Below the pieces are notes generated by a model. It had not been told where the DNA came from and ran no database searches. It saw only the letters and a list, made by a program, of their open reading frames with translations. Position numbers and translations under genes: made by a program. DNA of 64,000 nucleotides from Lysobacterales bacterium (GTDB taxonomy: Bacteria; Pseudomonadota; Gammaproteobacteria; Xanthomonadales; SZUA-5): positions 1 through 64,000 of the forward strand of contig JABAQR010000005.1 in the NCBI GenBank assembly GCA_019187485.1, given 5' to 3'. Positions 7,773-16,322 of the stretch are shown here, piece by piece. Position 1 is the first letter of the stretch. Each line of letters starts with the position of its first letter.

Positions 7773-9697
7773 CGTGCACCGGTCTCCGTGTCGGCGGCGC
7801 CCACCAGCGTCAGGCCATCGGCCCAAGCCAGTCGCTGGCCTGGCATCAGCCGTACCGTGGCCTGGTCGCCGCATCGCTGCGAGCGGGCACTGCCGTCGGC
7901 CTCGATCAGCAGCAACGTGAGTTCTTCGCGCGTGCGCACGCGCAGTTCCGAACGCGACGAATCCCAGCAAGCCACCGCCGTCACCATCGGCATGGTGCTC
8001 AGCAGCGCATCCTGCGCCGCCGCCGGCGCCAGCCGCTGGAGCAGGGTCCGTGCCAGCGACTGCACGTGCGCCTGCTGCGAGATCAGGCGCAAGGGATCGA
8101 GACCACCGGAGGCCAGGGTCCACAGCATCCCGATCTCGCCGTGCGCGCAGGCGGCATGCTCGGACGCGGGCCGCTCGCTCTGCATGCGCGGCGGCAGCGC
8201 GCCGGTAGCGGCGCCGACGAGGTCGGTCAAGGCGTTCTCGAGCGCGATCTGCTCGCGGCCGGAAGCGAGCGCCCGCTGGTAGCCGACCGACTGTCGCGCC
8301 TGGGCGGCCAGACGTGTGGACAGGGCATCCAGGCTTTGCGCCAACTGGCCGATCTCGTCGCCCGAACTCCAGGCCACGCGCGAGCCGTGGTAGCCGGCGG
8401 CGATCCGCAGCGCGGAATCCTTGATCTCGCGCAGCGGCCGGGTCAGCCCCTGGGAAACCCGCAGGGATACCGAGCCGGCCAGCAGCAGCAGGCCGGCGCC
8501 CACGAAGATCACCGAGAACAGCGCATAACGGGTCTTGTCGCGGATCACGCCGATGTCGACGTCGGCGCCGGCGATCGCGACCACGCGCCCGCCGTGATCG
8601 TAGATCGGCTCGCCGGCGACCTTGATCAGGCCCCATTCCTCCCATTCGCGGATGTCGGAGACGAAGCCCTGGCCTCGCGCCTGCGCCTGCGTGTAGTCGT
8701 TGATCGTGGCGACATCGGGAACGTCGTCGAGATAGCCCGGCGGCGAGTGGTCCTCGCCCAGCGAGCCGTCCATGATGTAGCGGATCTGATCGCCGCCCAG
8801 ATACACCAGGGTGTACAGAAAGGTCAGGCCGGCCAACTCGCGGGTGCGCCGATATGCGGGGACCAGACGGGCGAACCAGGGATCGCGTTCGCTGAACCAG
8901 CCCGGCGCAAAGTCCTCGGCGACCGTGCCCTCCTCGGGGTCGATGCGCAACAGCGACGAGCCGGCGGCATAGAGCGTGTCGCCGATGCAGGCGAGCGCTT
9001 GTACGCGCAGTCCCTCTGCCTGGAGCTTCACTCGTCGCAGCAGTTCGCCGTCGGCGGCGAATTCGAGCAGCGCACCGTCCTTGGCGGCGATGCCGAACAA
9101 GCGGCCGGATGCCGCCGCGGTCAGCGCCGAAACCTCCTCCGCCAGTCGCAGCTTGCCCGGCGGCCCGGTCAGCGTGGTCAGCTCGCGACCGCGCCGCAGC
9201 CACAGCGCGTCGGTGATCGCGAGCAACTGGTCGGCCGGCGTCGGCAGTGGATCGGGCGCAGAGAAGATGCGATCAGGATCGAGCCTTGTGTGCAGCGTCG
9301 TGCCGTCGGCAGAAAGCACTGCGAGGTGCCCGCTGGCCTGGTCGAAGGCGAGCGAGCGCGGCGCCTGCATCGGCGGCGTGGGCAGGGCCAGGGCGCCGCC
9401 GTCGCCAGGATCGATCGCCACCAGTTCCGCGCGACTGCCGTCCCAGCCCCACAACTGACCTGCGGGTCCGGGCAGCAGGTGCACGATTTCGCGCGGCTCC
9501 TGGTAGGCGGCATGACCGTCGCCATCGGTGAATTCGGCGGCACCGTTGCCCAGTGCGATGAGTTTCTGATCGAAACCGTGCAGGATGATGTCGTAGATCG
9601 AGCGATAAACCACCGCGCCCCAGATCGCGGTGGCGACCGCAAGCACCACCGTCAGCGACAGCATGATCAGCGTCTGGAAGTTGACGGTGAGCTTCAT
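7769..9697 (-). CDS. Membrane sensor: propeller-like/Cache-like periplasmic region, HAMP, degenerate SpoIIE-like domain
   Basis: The protein has 642 residues with helices at about 10-30 and 391-411. The 360-residue periplasmic part has repeated beta-rich segments (LAFDQASGHLAVLSADGTT, LLEFAADGELLRRV, LLRIDPEEGTV) that suggest a small propeller. A following segment (LTFLYTLVYLGGDQIRYIMDGS to AIAGADVDIG) resembles the sensor region of the neighbouring SpoIIE phosphatase (LVYLYSYHFDGKKF to YVAGADITIS). HAMP is at about 412-465. The C-terminus (about 485-640) keeps the shape of a SpoIIE domain (LRVRTREELTLLLIEADG, LMPGQRLAWADGLTLVG) but lacks the GGD and GDVSDKG metal motifs, so it is probably inactive. 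The start overlaps the transporter gene's stop by four bases. Confidence 0.75.
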   Translation of the reverse strand: MKLTVNFQTLIMLSLTVVLAVATAIWGAVVYRSIYDIILHGFDQKLIALGNGAAEFTDGDGHAAYQEPREIVHLLPGPAGQLWGWDGSRAELVAIDPGDGGALALPTPPMQAPRSLAFDQASGHLAVLSADGTTLHTRLDPDRIFSAPDPLPTPADQLLAITDALWLRRGRELTTLTGPPGKLRLAEEVSALTAAASGRLFGIAAKDGALLEFAADGELLRRVKLQAEGLRVQALACIGDTLYAAGSSLLRIDPEEGTVAEDFAPGWFSERDPWFARLVPAYRRTRELAGLTFLYTLVYLGGDQIRYIMDGSLGEDHSPPGYLDDVPDVATINDYTQAQARGQGFVSDIREWEEWGLIKVAGEPIYDHGGRVVAIAGADVDIGVIRDKTRYALFSVIFVGAGLLLLAGSVSLRVSQGLTRPLREIKDSALRIAAGYHGSRVAWSSGDEIGQLAQSLDALSTRLAAQARQSVGYQRALASGREQIALENALTDLVGAATGALPPRMQSERPASEHAACAHGEIGMLWTLASGGLDPLRLISQQAHVQSLARTLLQRLAPAAAQDALLSTMPMVTAVACWDSSRSELRVRTREELTLLLIEADGSARSQRCGDQATVRLMPGQRLAWADGLTLVGAADTETGAR

Positions 9698-12600
9698 TCG
9701 ATCGCCGCGATCGTCTTGAACTGGTACAGACTGACGCCCATCGCCGGGAAGATCTCGATCGCGCGCATCACCGCCAGACCCGGCAGCACCAGGGCGCTGC
9801 AACCCTCTGAAACCACACGTTCCCGGCGACGCTTGTCGCCCATCAGCACGCGCTGGCCGAAGGTGGCGCCGGCACGCGCGGTCCAGTCGCCGCTGCGGCG
9901 GGATGCGACCACGCTGCCCTCGGTGATGACGTACAGCTCCTGCGTCGGCGCGGTCTCGTCGTAGACCAGCTCCCCCGGCTCCCAGCGGCGCTCGAGCGCG
10001 TGCCCGGCGAGATAGTCGAGCGCGAGGATGCGTGCGTCCGAGAAGAACTCGGCGCGCACCAGCGAAGCAACGCGGTCCACCGGGTGCGCGGCGAAGGCGA
10101 AATTCACGCCGGTATCGACGAAGCGCGGCAGCAGCGCCACCAGCCACTCGTTGACGCGGCCGGACTCGTTCTGTTCGAGGCGCGCGCGCAGCAGTTCCAG
10201 GCCGCCGGGAAGCTCGTGCTCGCGGAAGGCGGTCAGGCCGGCAGATGCCTCCAGGGCGATGCTGCTGCCGGCGGCACGACGCAGCACCGTCTCCACCGTC
10301 AGCGATTCGCTCGGCGAGGAAGCGAGGCCACTGCCCGGCACGGTCGCCTCGATCAGTCCACAGATGCGCTGGAAGATGCCGCGCTCGCAGCTCTGCTGGA
10401 TGGTTTCGATCGCGTTCGCGCGGTCGCGCGGATTGGCGAAGGCGAGCGAGGCGCGGATCAGGTCGAAGTCCGGCAGGCGCCCGGTCAGGCTGAGCAGCTC
10501 GAGCACGAACTCGAGTCCCTCGGCGGCGGCATCGCGGTAGAAGCGCGTCAGCACCGTCTGGCCGACGCCGCGACCGCCGTCGGCGGCGAGCGCGCGGTGC
10601 GCCAGCACTGCCTGGTGCGCACGCTTGAGTTCGTCGTCGATCAGCTCCTCGACGATCAGCAGCAACTGCGGCATCGCCAGCCGGCTCAGTGCGCGCACCG
10701 CCACCGAGCGCGAATGGAAGGGAGCGGAAACGTTGCGCAGCAGGTGGATCACCGCCGGAATCGCCTTCAGACCCATGCCGGCGATGGTCGCCTCGAGCCG
10801 ACGGCTCTCGGCCGAGGAGAAGTGCTCGGCCGCCCACAGCAGCGGCTGGATCGCCGCGGTGTCGCCGATGCGCGCGACGATCGCCAGCACCAGGTCGCGC
10901 TCCTCGGTGGAGCCATCGCGCACCAGCGGCAGCACCTGCGGCAGCAGCGCGGAAGAATCCGGAGAGGCGAGTTTGCGCAGCGAACGCAAGGCCTCCAGCC
11001 GCAGCTCCTGGTCGCGGTCGGCCAGGAAGCGCAGCAGCTCGCTGGCATGGCGTGAATACCGGGAATCGCCGATCGCACGGATCGCGTAGCGGCGCGACTG
11101 CGCGTCGCCGTCGAGCAGCGCGCGGATCTCGTCCAGCGCCTGCGCCACCTCGTCGATGCGGCTGCCGTTCCAGCGTGCGACCGCGATCGCGGCCTGGTGC
11201 GCGGGGTGGCCCGAGTGGCGCCAGTCCTGCAGCCGACGCATCGGGAAGGCGCCGGAAGAGGTGAACTCGTCGAGCACTTCGGGCTCGTTCGGGCCGTGGT
11301 CGCTCTCCAGCCACAGCAGAGTTTCGGCCAGCGCTTCGGTGTCGCCCTGCTGGATCAGCGCGGAGATCGCCGGGCGCAAACGGTCGGCTTCGTCGGCGCT
11401 GGCGGTTGAGAGGAAATTCAGCAACGCTGCGCGCGCCGCCGAATCCTGCAGCCGCCACAGCAGCTCCACCGCGAGCAGCTGTTGCGGACGTGAACCGGAA
11501 AAGGCGGTGTTGCGCAACAGGGTGAAGTCGGCCGCGCCGAGCTGGGCGCGCCAGACGCTCTCGGGGTTGGCGAAATCCAACCAGTCGCTGCGCAGGTTGA
11601 CGGCCAGCGCGCGCACGTAATTCTGGCGTATGAAGCCAGCGACGGCGAGCGCGCCGCAGGCGGCGAGCAGGCCCGCCAGCGCCAGGTTGTCGGGGTCGAT
11701 GCGGCTGGCCGAGTAGTACAGAAACAGACCGACGGTGGCGCTCGCGGCGGGTTCGGCCATCGCCTCGATGAAGGTGCGCAACTGCCGTTTCACGCCGGCC
11801 GGCAGCGCGTTGTACAACAGATTGATGTTGTTGAACTCGATCGCGACGAACAGCGTCTGATAGGCGTAGAAAGCGAACAACGCGGCGGCGAAGCCGGTGT
11901 TGAGATAGAAGAACACGAAGGCACCGAGGTAGGCGAAAGGCACCACCAGCGCGGTGCTGCCGACGCCGAGTCGACCGACGATGCGGTTGAAGAAGAACAG
12001 GTTGATGATCAGTGTCAGCAGGCCCGCCAGGGCGTACAGGCCGCCGAGCAGGGCAGCAAGTTCGTCGGCGCTGCGCCCGCGCGCGAACTGCCCCAGCGCC
12101 AAGTACTCGAGACCGCCGGTCAACGCCACCATCGCGAAACAGATCGAGGCAACCGCAAAGGCGAAACGCGAATTCGCGAAGGTGTGTCCGATGAAGCGCA
12201 GCAGACCGAACAGCGACAGCGACTCGTCCGACTGCGCCTCATCCGCGGCGATCGCGCGGAAGCGCTTGAGGGCGATCACCAGCACCGGAAAGGTGGCGAT
12301 GGCGACCACCGACCAGACCAGGAAGAGCTTGGCCGCCGGCACCACCCCAGTCAGTCCGCTGACGAGGCCGCCGCCGAGCATCGAGCCGGCCGAACTGCCG
12401 GCGGCGATCAGGCCGTACAGGCGCTTGCCGTCGAGGATGCTGAAATAGTCGTCGGCGAAGTTCCAGAACAGGGTGTAGAGGGCGATGAACCACAGGCCCG
12501 CATAGAACTTGGTCGCGAACAGGAACCAGCGTTCGTGGCCGAAGCTGTCGCCGCCGAAGCCGAAGAACAGGCCACCGACCACCAGTGTCACCAACGTCAA

Positions 12601-12855
12601 CTGGAATAGCGCGCGCACCCCGAGGCGCTCCACCAGCAGCGAATACAACGGTGCGTAGACCAGCATCACCACCGGCATGAAAATGAACACCACCGGCAGC
12701 ATCTCGATGCCCAGGCCCGCCAGGAACAGCGAGTCGGCCGCGACCGTGCCGATGGCCACGCCGGCCTGCAGCAGGCCGGCCAGCAAGGCGAACAGCAGCA
12801 CCTTGCGGCCTTCGTCGGGCAACACCTGGAACAGGCTGCGGAACTGCGAGTGCAC
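9694..12855 (-). CDS. ATP/ADP-translocase-like (NTT/MFS) transporter fused to HEAT repeats and cyclic-nucleotide-binding-like domain
   Basis: The protein has 1053 residues. Residues about 18-410 form around twelve membrane helices of the nucleotide-transporter/MFS type, beginning FQVLPDEGRKVLLFALLAGLLQ, which resembles the TLC ATP/ADP carrier family. Residues about 430-900 are helical HEAT-type repeats (for example SRRYAIRAIGDSRYSRHASELL, then ELRLEALRSLRKLA). The end (about 955-1050) is a Crp-like beta-roll (WEPGELVYDETAPTQELYVI, FGQRVLMGDKRRRERV) with FGQ where cAMP binders have FGE. The GTG at 12853-12855, two bases after the upstream stop, is the best start. An ATG at 12954 would overlap the previous gene by 97 bases with unrelated residues. 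The cargo is unknown. Confidence 0.8.
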   Translation of the reverse strand: MHSQFRSLFQVLPDEGRKVLLFALLAGLLQAGVAIGTVAADSLFLAGLGIEMLPVVFIFMPVVMLVYAPLYSLLVERLGVRALFQLTLVTLVVGGLFFGFGGDSFGHERWFLFATKFYAGLWFIALYTLFWNFADDYFSILDGKRLYGLIAAGSSAGSMLGGGLVSGLTGVVPAAKLFLVWSVVAIATFPVLVIALKRFRAIAADEAQSDESLSLFGLLRFIGHTFANSRFAFAVASICFAMVALTGGLEYLALGQFARGRSADELAALLGGLYALAGLLTLIINLFFFNRIVGRLGVGSTALVVPFAYLGAFVFFYLNTGFAAALFAFYAYQTLFVAIEFNNINLLYNALPAGVKRQLRTFIEAMAEPAASATVGLFLYYSASRIDPDNLALAGLLAACGALAVAGFIRQNYVRALAVNLRSDWLDFANPESVWRAQLGAADFTLLRNTAFSGSRPQQLLAVELLWRLQDSAARAALLNFLSTASADEADRLRPAISALIQQGDTEALAETLLWLESDHGPNEPEVLDEFTSSGAFPMRRLQDWRHSGHPAHQAAIAVARWNGSRIDEVAQALDEIRALLDGDAQSRRYAIRAIGDSRYSRHASELLRFLADRDQELRLEALRSLRKLASPDSSALLPQVLPLVRDGSTEERDLVLAIVARIGDTAAIQPLLWAAEHFSSAESRRLEATIAGMGLKAIPAVIHLLRNVSAPFHSRSVAVRALSRLAMPQLLLIVEELIDDELKRAHQAVLAHRALAADGGRGVGQTVLTRFYRDAAAEGLEFVLELLSLTGRLPDFDLIRASLAFANPRDRANAIETIQQSCERGIFQRICGLIEATVPGSGLASSPSESLTVETVLRRAAGSSIALEASAGLTAFREHELPGGLELLRARLEQNESGRVNEWLVALLPRFVDTGVNFAFAAHPVDRVASLVRAEFFSDARILALDYLAGHALERRWEPGELVYDETAPTQELYVITEGSVVASRRSGDWTARAGATFGQRVLMGDKRRRERVVSEGCSALVLPGLAVMRAIEIFPAMGVSLYQFKTIAAIE

Positions 12856-12857
12856 GG

Positions 12858-14810
12858 TCAGCCGCCGCGCGTCGGCGGGCGCCGCATCAGCAGCACATGG
12901 CTGACGTGGCGGTGGGCGCCGGCGCGGTACCCAGGATGTGCGGACTCGACCCATTCCCGGCGCGCCGATTCGATCGGCTCGAATCCGGCCACCACCAGTT
13001 GTTGCTCGGCTTTCGCCGGCGCGACGAAGCGATAGAAATAGGCGCTCTGGTAGAGAAAGCTGTCCTCACTCAGCTTGCGCATGTCCAGACCCGCGACGCC
13101 ATCGTCCAGGCCCGGAATATTGCACAGCAGGAGGCCGCCGGGCTTCAGGACGCGGTACAGCTCGGCGAGCACGCTCTCGGCGTTCGGCAGGGTTTCATAG
13201 ACGTCGAGCAGCAAGATCGCGTCGAAGTGCGCCGCCGGGTAGCCGCTCGCGGAGAGATCGCCCTGGCGCAGCAGCGTGCGCCCACGCAGTGCCTGCGGAA
13301 TCTTGTCCAGCGCGTGCCGGGAAGCATCGATCGCGTGCACCTCGTCGGCGCCGCAGTCGAGCAGGAAGGGCAGGTTGCGGCCTTCGCCCACGCCGGCGTC
13401 GAGCACTCGTGCGGGCGCGCGCAGCGCGGTGCGCAGGGCCGCACCGAAGTCTCCCAGGAAGGGCAGTGGATCCTCGCCCCAGACGAGCTCGCCGGTGGCG
13501 GCGTAGAGCCGGTCCCAGGCAAGCTTGTTGGCATCCGCGAGCTGCGCGACGTCGTGTTCGGCGATGCGCATGGATTGCGCCAGCAGATGTTCGCTCAGCT
13601 CGGTGCGCAGGCAGTGCGCGCTCGCCATCGACGCCCCGTAGCCGCCGGCGTTGAGGAAGCACAGCACATCGCCCTCAACCAGCGGCGGCAGGCCGATGTC
13701 CTCCGCGAACAGGTCCAGCGCCTCGTTGAGGTTGCCAGCGATGCTGACAGTCTGTGCGGCGCCGGGCCGCCGGCGCGCCGGTGCCGGCACCAGCGGCAAC
13801 TGGTAGAAGGCGGGTTCCGGGTGCACGTTGAAGCCGGCATCGACGCCGACGAATATCCGTCCACCCTTGCTTTCGACCTGGGTGACCTCGGTCAGCAGCA
13901 CGCCGGCGTCCTTGACCAGGTAATCGCCGGGCTCGATGCTGAGGGTCAGCTCGCGGGCGCCGAAGTGCTTGCGCACCAGCGCCGCCCAGGCCGACAGGTC
14001 GAGTTCGGTCTCGCCGGCGACCAGCGGGATGCCGAGTCCGCCGCCGAGGTTCAGTTCGGTGATGCCGGGCGCCATGTCCAGGAATTCGCCGATGCGCTCG
14101 TACACGCGCTCGAGCGCCGGCAGGTGCCGGTCGAGCAGACCGCAGCCCGCATGACAGTGCAGGCCGGCGAGTTCAAGACCGAGGTCGGCAGCGAGCGCGT
14201 GTGCCTCCAGATAGCGGTCCCGGTAGATCCCGAACTTGCTCGGCCGGCTGCCGCCGGCATAGCGGACGTGATCGTTGTAGCCGACCGCGCTCGCCGGGTT
14301 GATGCGCAGTCCGAGCCGGCGTCCGGGCGATGCCGCGGCAAATCGTCGCAGCGCACTCAGCGAGTCCGCGTTGATCCACAGTTGCGGCCAGCCCGCGAGC
14401 GCCGCGTGGTCGGCGCGCGACAGGCAGCCGGCGGTGAAGGAGATGTGCGCTTCCTCGAAGCCGCAGGCGAGCGCGTGACGCACCTCGCCAGGCGAGGCCG
14501 CGTCGATGCCGAGCCCGAGCTCGCGCAGGTGCGCGAGCAGCGGCGCATGGCGGTTGCTCTTCATCGCGTAGAGCAGGCGCACCGGGCGGCCGATCTCGGC
14601 CAGCGCCGAACGCATCCGCGCCACGTTCTGGCTGACCCGCGCCGCGCAATAGGCGTAGGCGGGCGTACCGAACTCGCGCGCGAGCTCGGACACACGCCGG
14701 CCACCGAACCAGAGTTCGCCTTCGGCGTCGTAGTGGCGGTCGGTTCGCTCCCACCATTCGGCAACGATGGCGCCGCGACGGGCGTGGCCGTGTGCGTCTG
14801 CTTTGCCCAT
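12858..14810 (-). CDS. Fusion of PLP-dependent (DAP/ornithine-type) decarboxylase-like domain and SAM methyltransferase
   Basis: The protein has 650 residues from the ATG at 14808-14810, which has a good ribosome binding site (GAGGAG). Residues about 35-420 form a fold-type III PLP enzyme: the PLP lysine is in YAMKSN (Lys84), HCHAGCGLLD and LNLGGGLGIP are present, and a GGYGASMASAH motif lies near 389-399. Two signatures of true diaminopimelate decarboxylases are altered: EPGR is EPGDYLVKDAG, and the catalytic CES.D block reads GNLNEALD with no cysteine. Residues about 440-640 form a class I methyltransferase (VLDAGVGEGRNLPFL, LYRVLKPGGLLLCNIPG). The pair probably makes or modifies an amine or amino-acid product. 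The stop is two bases before the transporter start, and the gene heads the operon. Confidence 0.8.
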   Translation of the reverse strand: MGKADAHGHARRGAIVAEWWERTDRHYDAEGELWFGGRRVSELAREFGTPAYAYCAARVSQNVARMRSALAEIGRPVRLLYAMKSNRHAPLLAHLRELGLGIDAASPGEVRHALACGFEEAHISFTAGCLSRADHAALAGWPQLWINADSLSALRRFAAASPGRRLGLRINPASAVGYNDHVRYAGGSRPSKFGIYRDRYLEAHALAADLGLELAGLHCHAGCGLLDRHLPALERVYERIGEFLDMAPGITELNLGGGLGIPLVAGETELDLSAWAALVRKHFGARELTLSIEPGDYLVKDAGVLLTEVTQVESKGGRIFVGVDAGFNVHPEPAFYQLPLVPAPARRRPGAAQTVSIAGNLNEALDLFAEDIGLPPLVEGDVLCFLNAGGYGASMASAHCLRTELSEHLLAQSMRIAEHDVAQLADANKLAWDRLYAATGELVWGEDPLPFLGDFGAALRTALRAPARVLDAGVGEGRNLPFLLDCGADEVHAIDASRHALDKIPQALRGRTLLRQGDLSASGYPAAHFDAILLLDVYETLPNAESVLAELYRVLKPGGLLLCNIPGLDDGVAGLDMRKLSEDSFLYQSAYFYRFVAPAKAEQQLVVAGFEPIESARREWVESAHPGYRAGAHRHVSHVLLMRRPPTRGG

Positions 14811-15014
14811 GCACTCCTCGATGCGTGCTCGACCGGTCGGATCGACGCCGTCGCAGCCGACGGTCGACGGCACTGCGCGTTCCCTCGCGACAGGCGCCGC
14901 CGATGATGCGCGTTCGCGTCCGCAAACGCGCCCACCCGCGGCATTCGGTAATGCTCGCGACGAATTGTGAGAAACGGTGGTCGGCGCGCGTCTCCGGGCA
15001 CCACTCGCCACCCA

Positions 15015-15341
15015 TCAATGCCCGCCCTTGTCGCGCTTCCAGCCGCGGTGGCGGATGTCGAGGTAGAGGCTGTAGAGCGCGGTGAAGGTCGGGAACAGGT
15101 TCTGCAGCACGCCGACCGAATCCTGCTTGGCGGAGAACGAGAAGTAGGACAAGGTCATCAGGCTGCCGACCACGCTCATGTACCAGAACACGCGCGGGAT
15201 CACCGGCTTGCCGGCGCGCTTGCTGGCGATGAACTGCACCACCCAGCGCATGCCGAACATCAGCGCCCCGGTGTAACCGATGATCTTCCACCAGGTGACG
15301 TGCAGGCCGGTCCATTCCAGCCACAGCAATTCTTCGTTCAC
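15015..15341 (-). CDS. LAB_N-domain membrane protein (lipid A biosynthesis N-terminal domain)
   Basis: This 108-residue protein has three hydrophobic helices and the features of the LAB_N family: VTWWKIIGYTGALMFGMRW and QFIASKRAGKPVIPRVFWY near the front, then LSYFSFSAKQDSVGVLQNL. Members are found as the N-terminal part of LpxB in some species or as separate proteins beside ArnC-like glycosyltransferases. Here the gene follows such a glycosyltransferase by 54 bases on the same strand, so the two probably form one transcript. The exact biochemical role of the family is not settled. Confidence 0.85.
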   Translation of the reverse strand: MNEELLWLEWTGLHVTWWKIIGYTGALMFGMRWVVQFIASKRAGKPVIPRVFWYMSVVGSLMTLSYFSFSAKQDSVGVLQNLFPTFTALYSLYLDIRHRGWKRDKGGH

Positions 15342-15395
15342 TCGAATCCTCGATCGACTTCCGACGAACCCCGGATGGACCGGTTCGGATCGTTC

Positions 15396-16139
15396 CTACA
15401 ACTCATCAACTTGGGTCAGCCGGCTGCGCGCGATCAGCCAGGCCACGCCGCGCAGGTCCTTGAGGCCGACCCAGGCGCGCTGCAGGTTGCCGTACTTGCT
15501 GCGTCCGGCGGTGCGCGGCCGATGGCCCACCGGGACCGACACCGAGCGCCAGCCGGCGCGCTTGACGAGTGCCGGCAGGTAGCGGTGCATGTGGTCGAAC
15601 CAGGGCAGGTCGAGGAAGGTCGCGCGCTCGAACAGCTTCAGGCCGCAGCCGGTGTCCGGGGTCTCGTCCTGCAGCAGGCGCGCACGGATCGCATTGGCGA
15701 TGCGCGAGGCCCAGCGCTTGCTGCCGCTGTCGCGCCGCTGCACGCGCCAGCCGGCATACAGCTTCACCGTCGGATCGCCGGCGTCGCGTGCCGCGAGCAG
15801 GCGCGGGATGTCGGCCGGATCGTTCTGCCCGTCGCCGTCGAGGGTGGCGATCCACGGCCCGCGCGCGGCCTTGACGCCGGTGCGGATTGCCAGGCTCTGG
15901 CCGCTCTGGCGCCGGTGGTGCAGCACCCGCAAGCGCGGGTGCGCGGCCTGGAGGGCGCGCAGTTGCGCGAGCGTGTCGTCGCCACTGCAGTCGTCGACGA
16001 ACAGCGCCTCCCACTCGATGCCGAGCGGGCCCAGCGCCGCCTCGATCTCGGCCAGCAGCGCGGCCACATTGTCGCGCTCGTTGTGCGCCGGGACGACGAC
16101 GGAGAGTGCCGGCGGGGCGCCGGTGGCCAGCACGGGCAT
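15396..16139 (-). CDS. Family 2 glycosyltransferase (dolichyl/undecaprenyl-phosphate sugar transferase type)
   Basis: The protein has 247 residues. The GT-A fold is clear: LSVVVPAHNERDNVAALLAE at the front, ALFVDDCSGDDT, then GPWIATLDGDGQNDPADIP with the acidic metal-binding residues, and a conserved TPDTGCGLKLFERATF segment. It is similar to DPM1 and ArnC, which load a sugar onto a polyprenyl phosphate on the cytoplasmic face, but it lacks C-terminal membrane helices. The start is the ATG at 16137-16139. Upstream is a 183-base divergent gap shared with the TPR gene; downstream is the LAB_N gene. The lipid-sugar product is not identifiable. Confidence 0.88.
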   Translation of the reverse strand: MPVLATGAPPALSVVVPAHNERDNVAALLAEIEAALGPLGIEWEALFVDDCSGDDTLAQLRALQAAHPRLRVLHHRRQSGQSLAIRTGVKAARGPWIATLDGDGQNDPADIPRLLAARDAGDPTVKLYAGWRVQRRDSGSKRWASRIANAIRARLLQDETPDTGCGLKLFERATFLDLPWFDHMHRYLPALVKRAGWRSVSVPVGHRPRTAGRSKYGNLQRAWVGLKDLRGVAWLIARSRLTQVDEL

Positions 16140-16322
16140 GAATGAGCGCGTAGACGCGGTTTTGTGGGCCGCGAAGGGTAACGGAAAGCCCGCGGGTGCT
16201 CCACCAAACCGGTGGGCGGCGCCCGTCGCTGTTATCCTCCGCGGCCGGCCTACATGGCCCGCGGCGCCGCGAGCGCCTGTCCCTCGTTCCGCAGCCCGCA
16301 CGTCGGCTCCCGCAAGGCATCC

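Noticed and set aside
12856-12954. A longer start for the transporter gene at 12954
   Set aside because: It would overlap the end of the preceding gene by 97 bases with an Arg/Pro-rich stretch; the GTG at 12855, two bases after the preceding stop, fits the operon's pattern.
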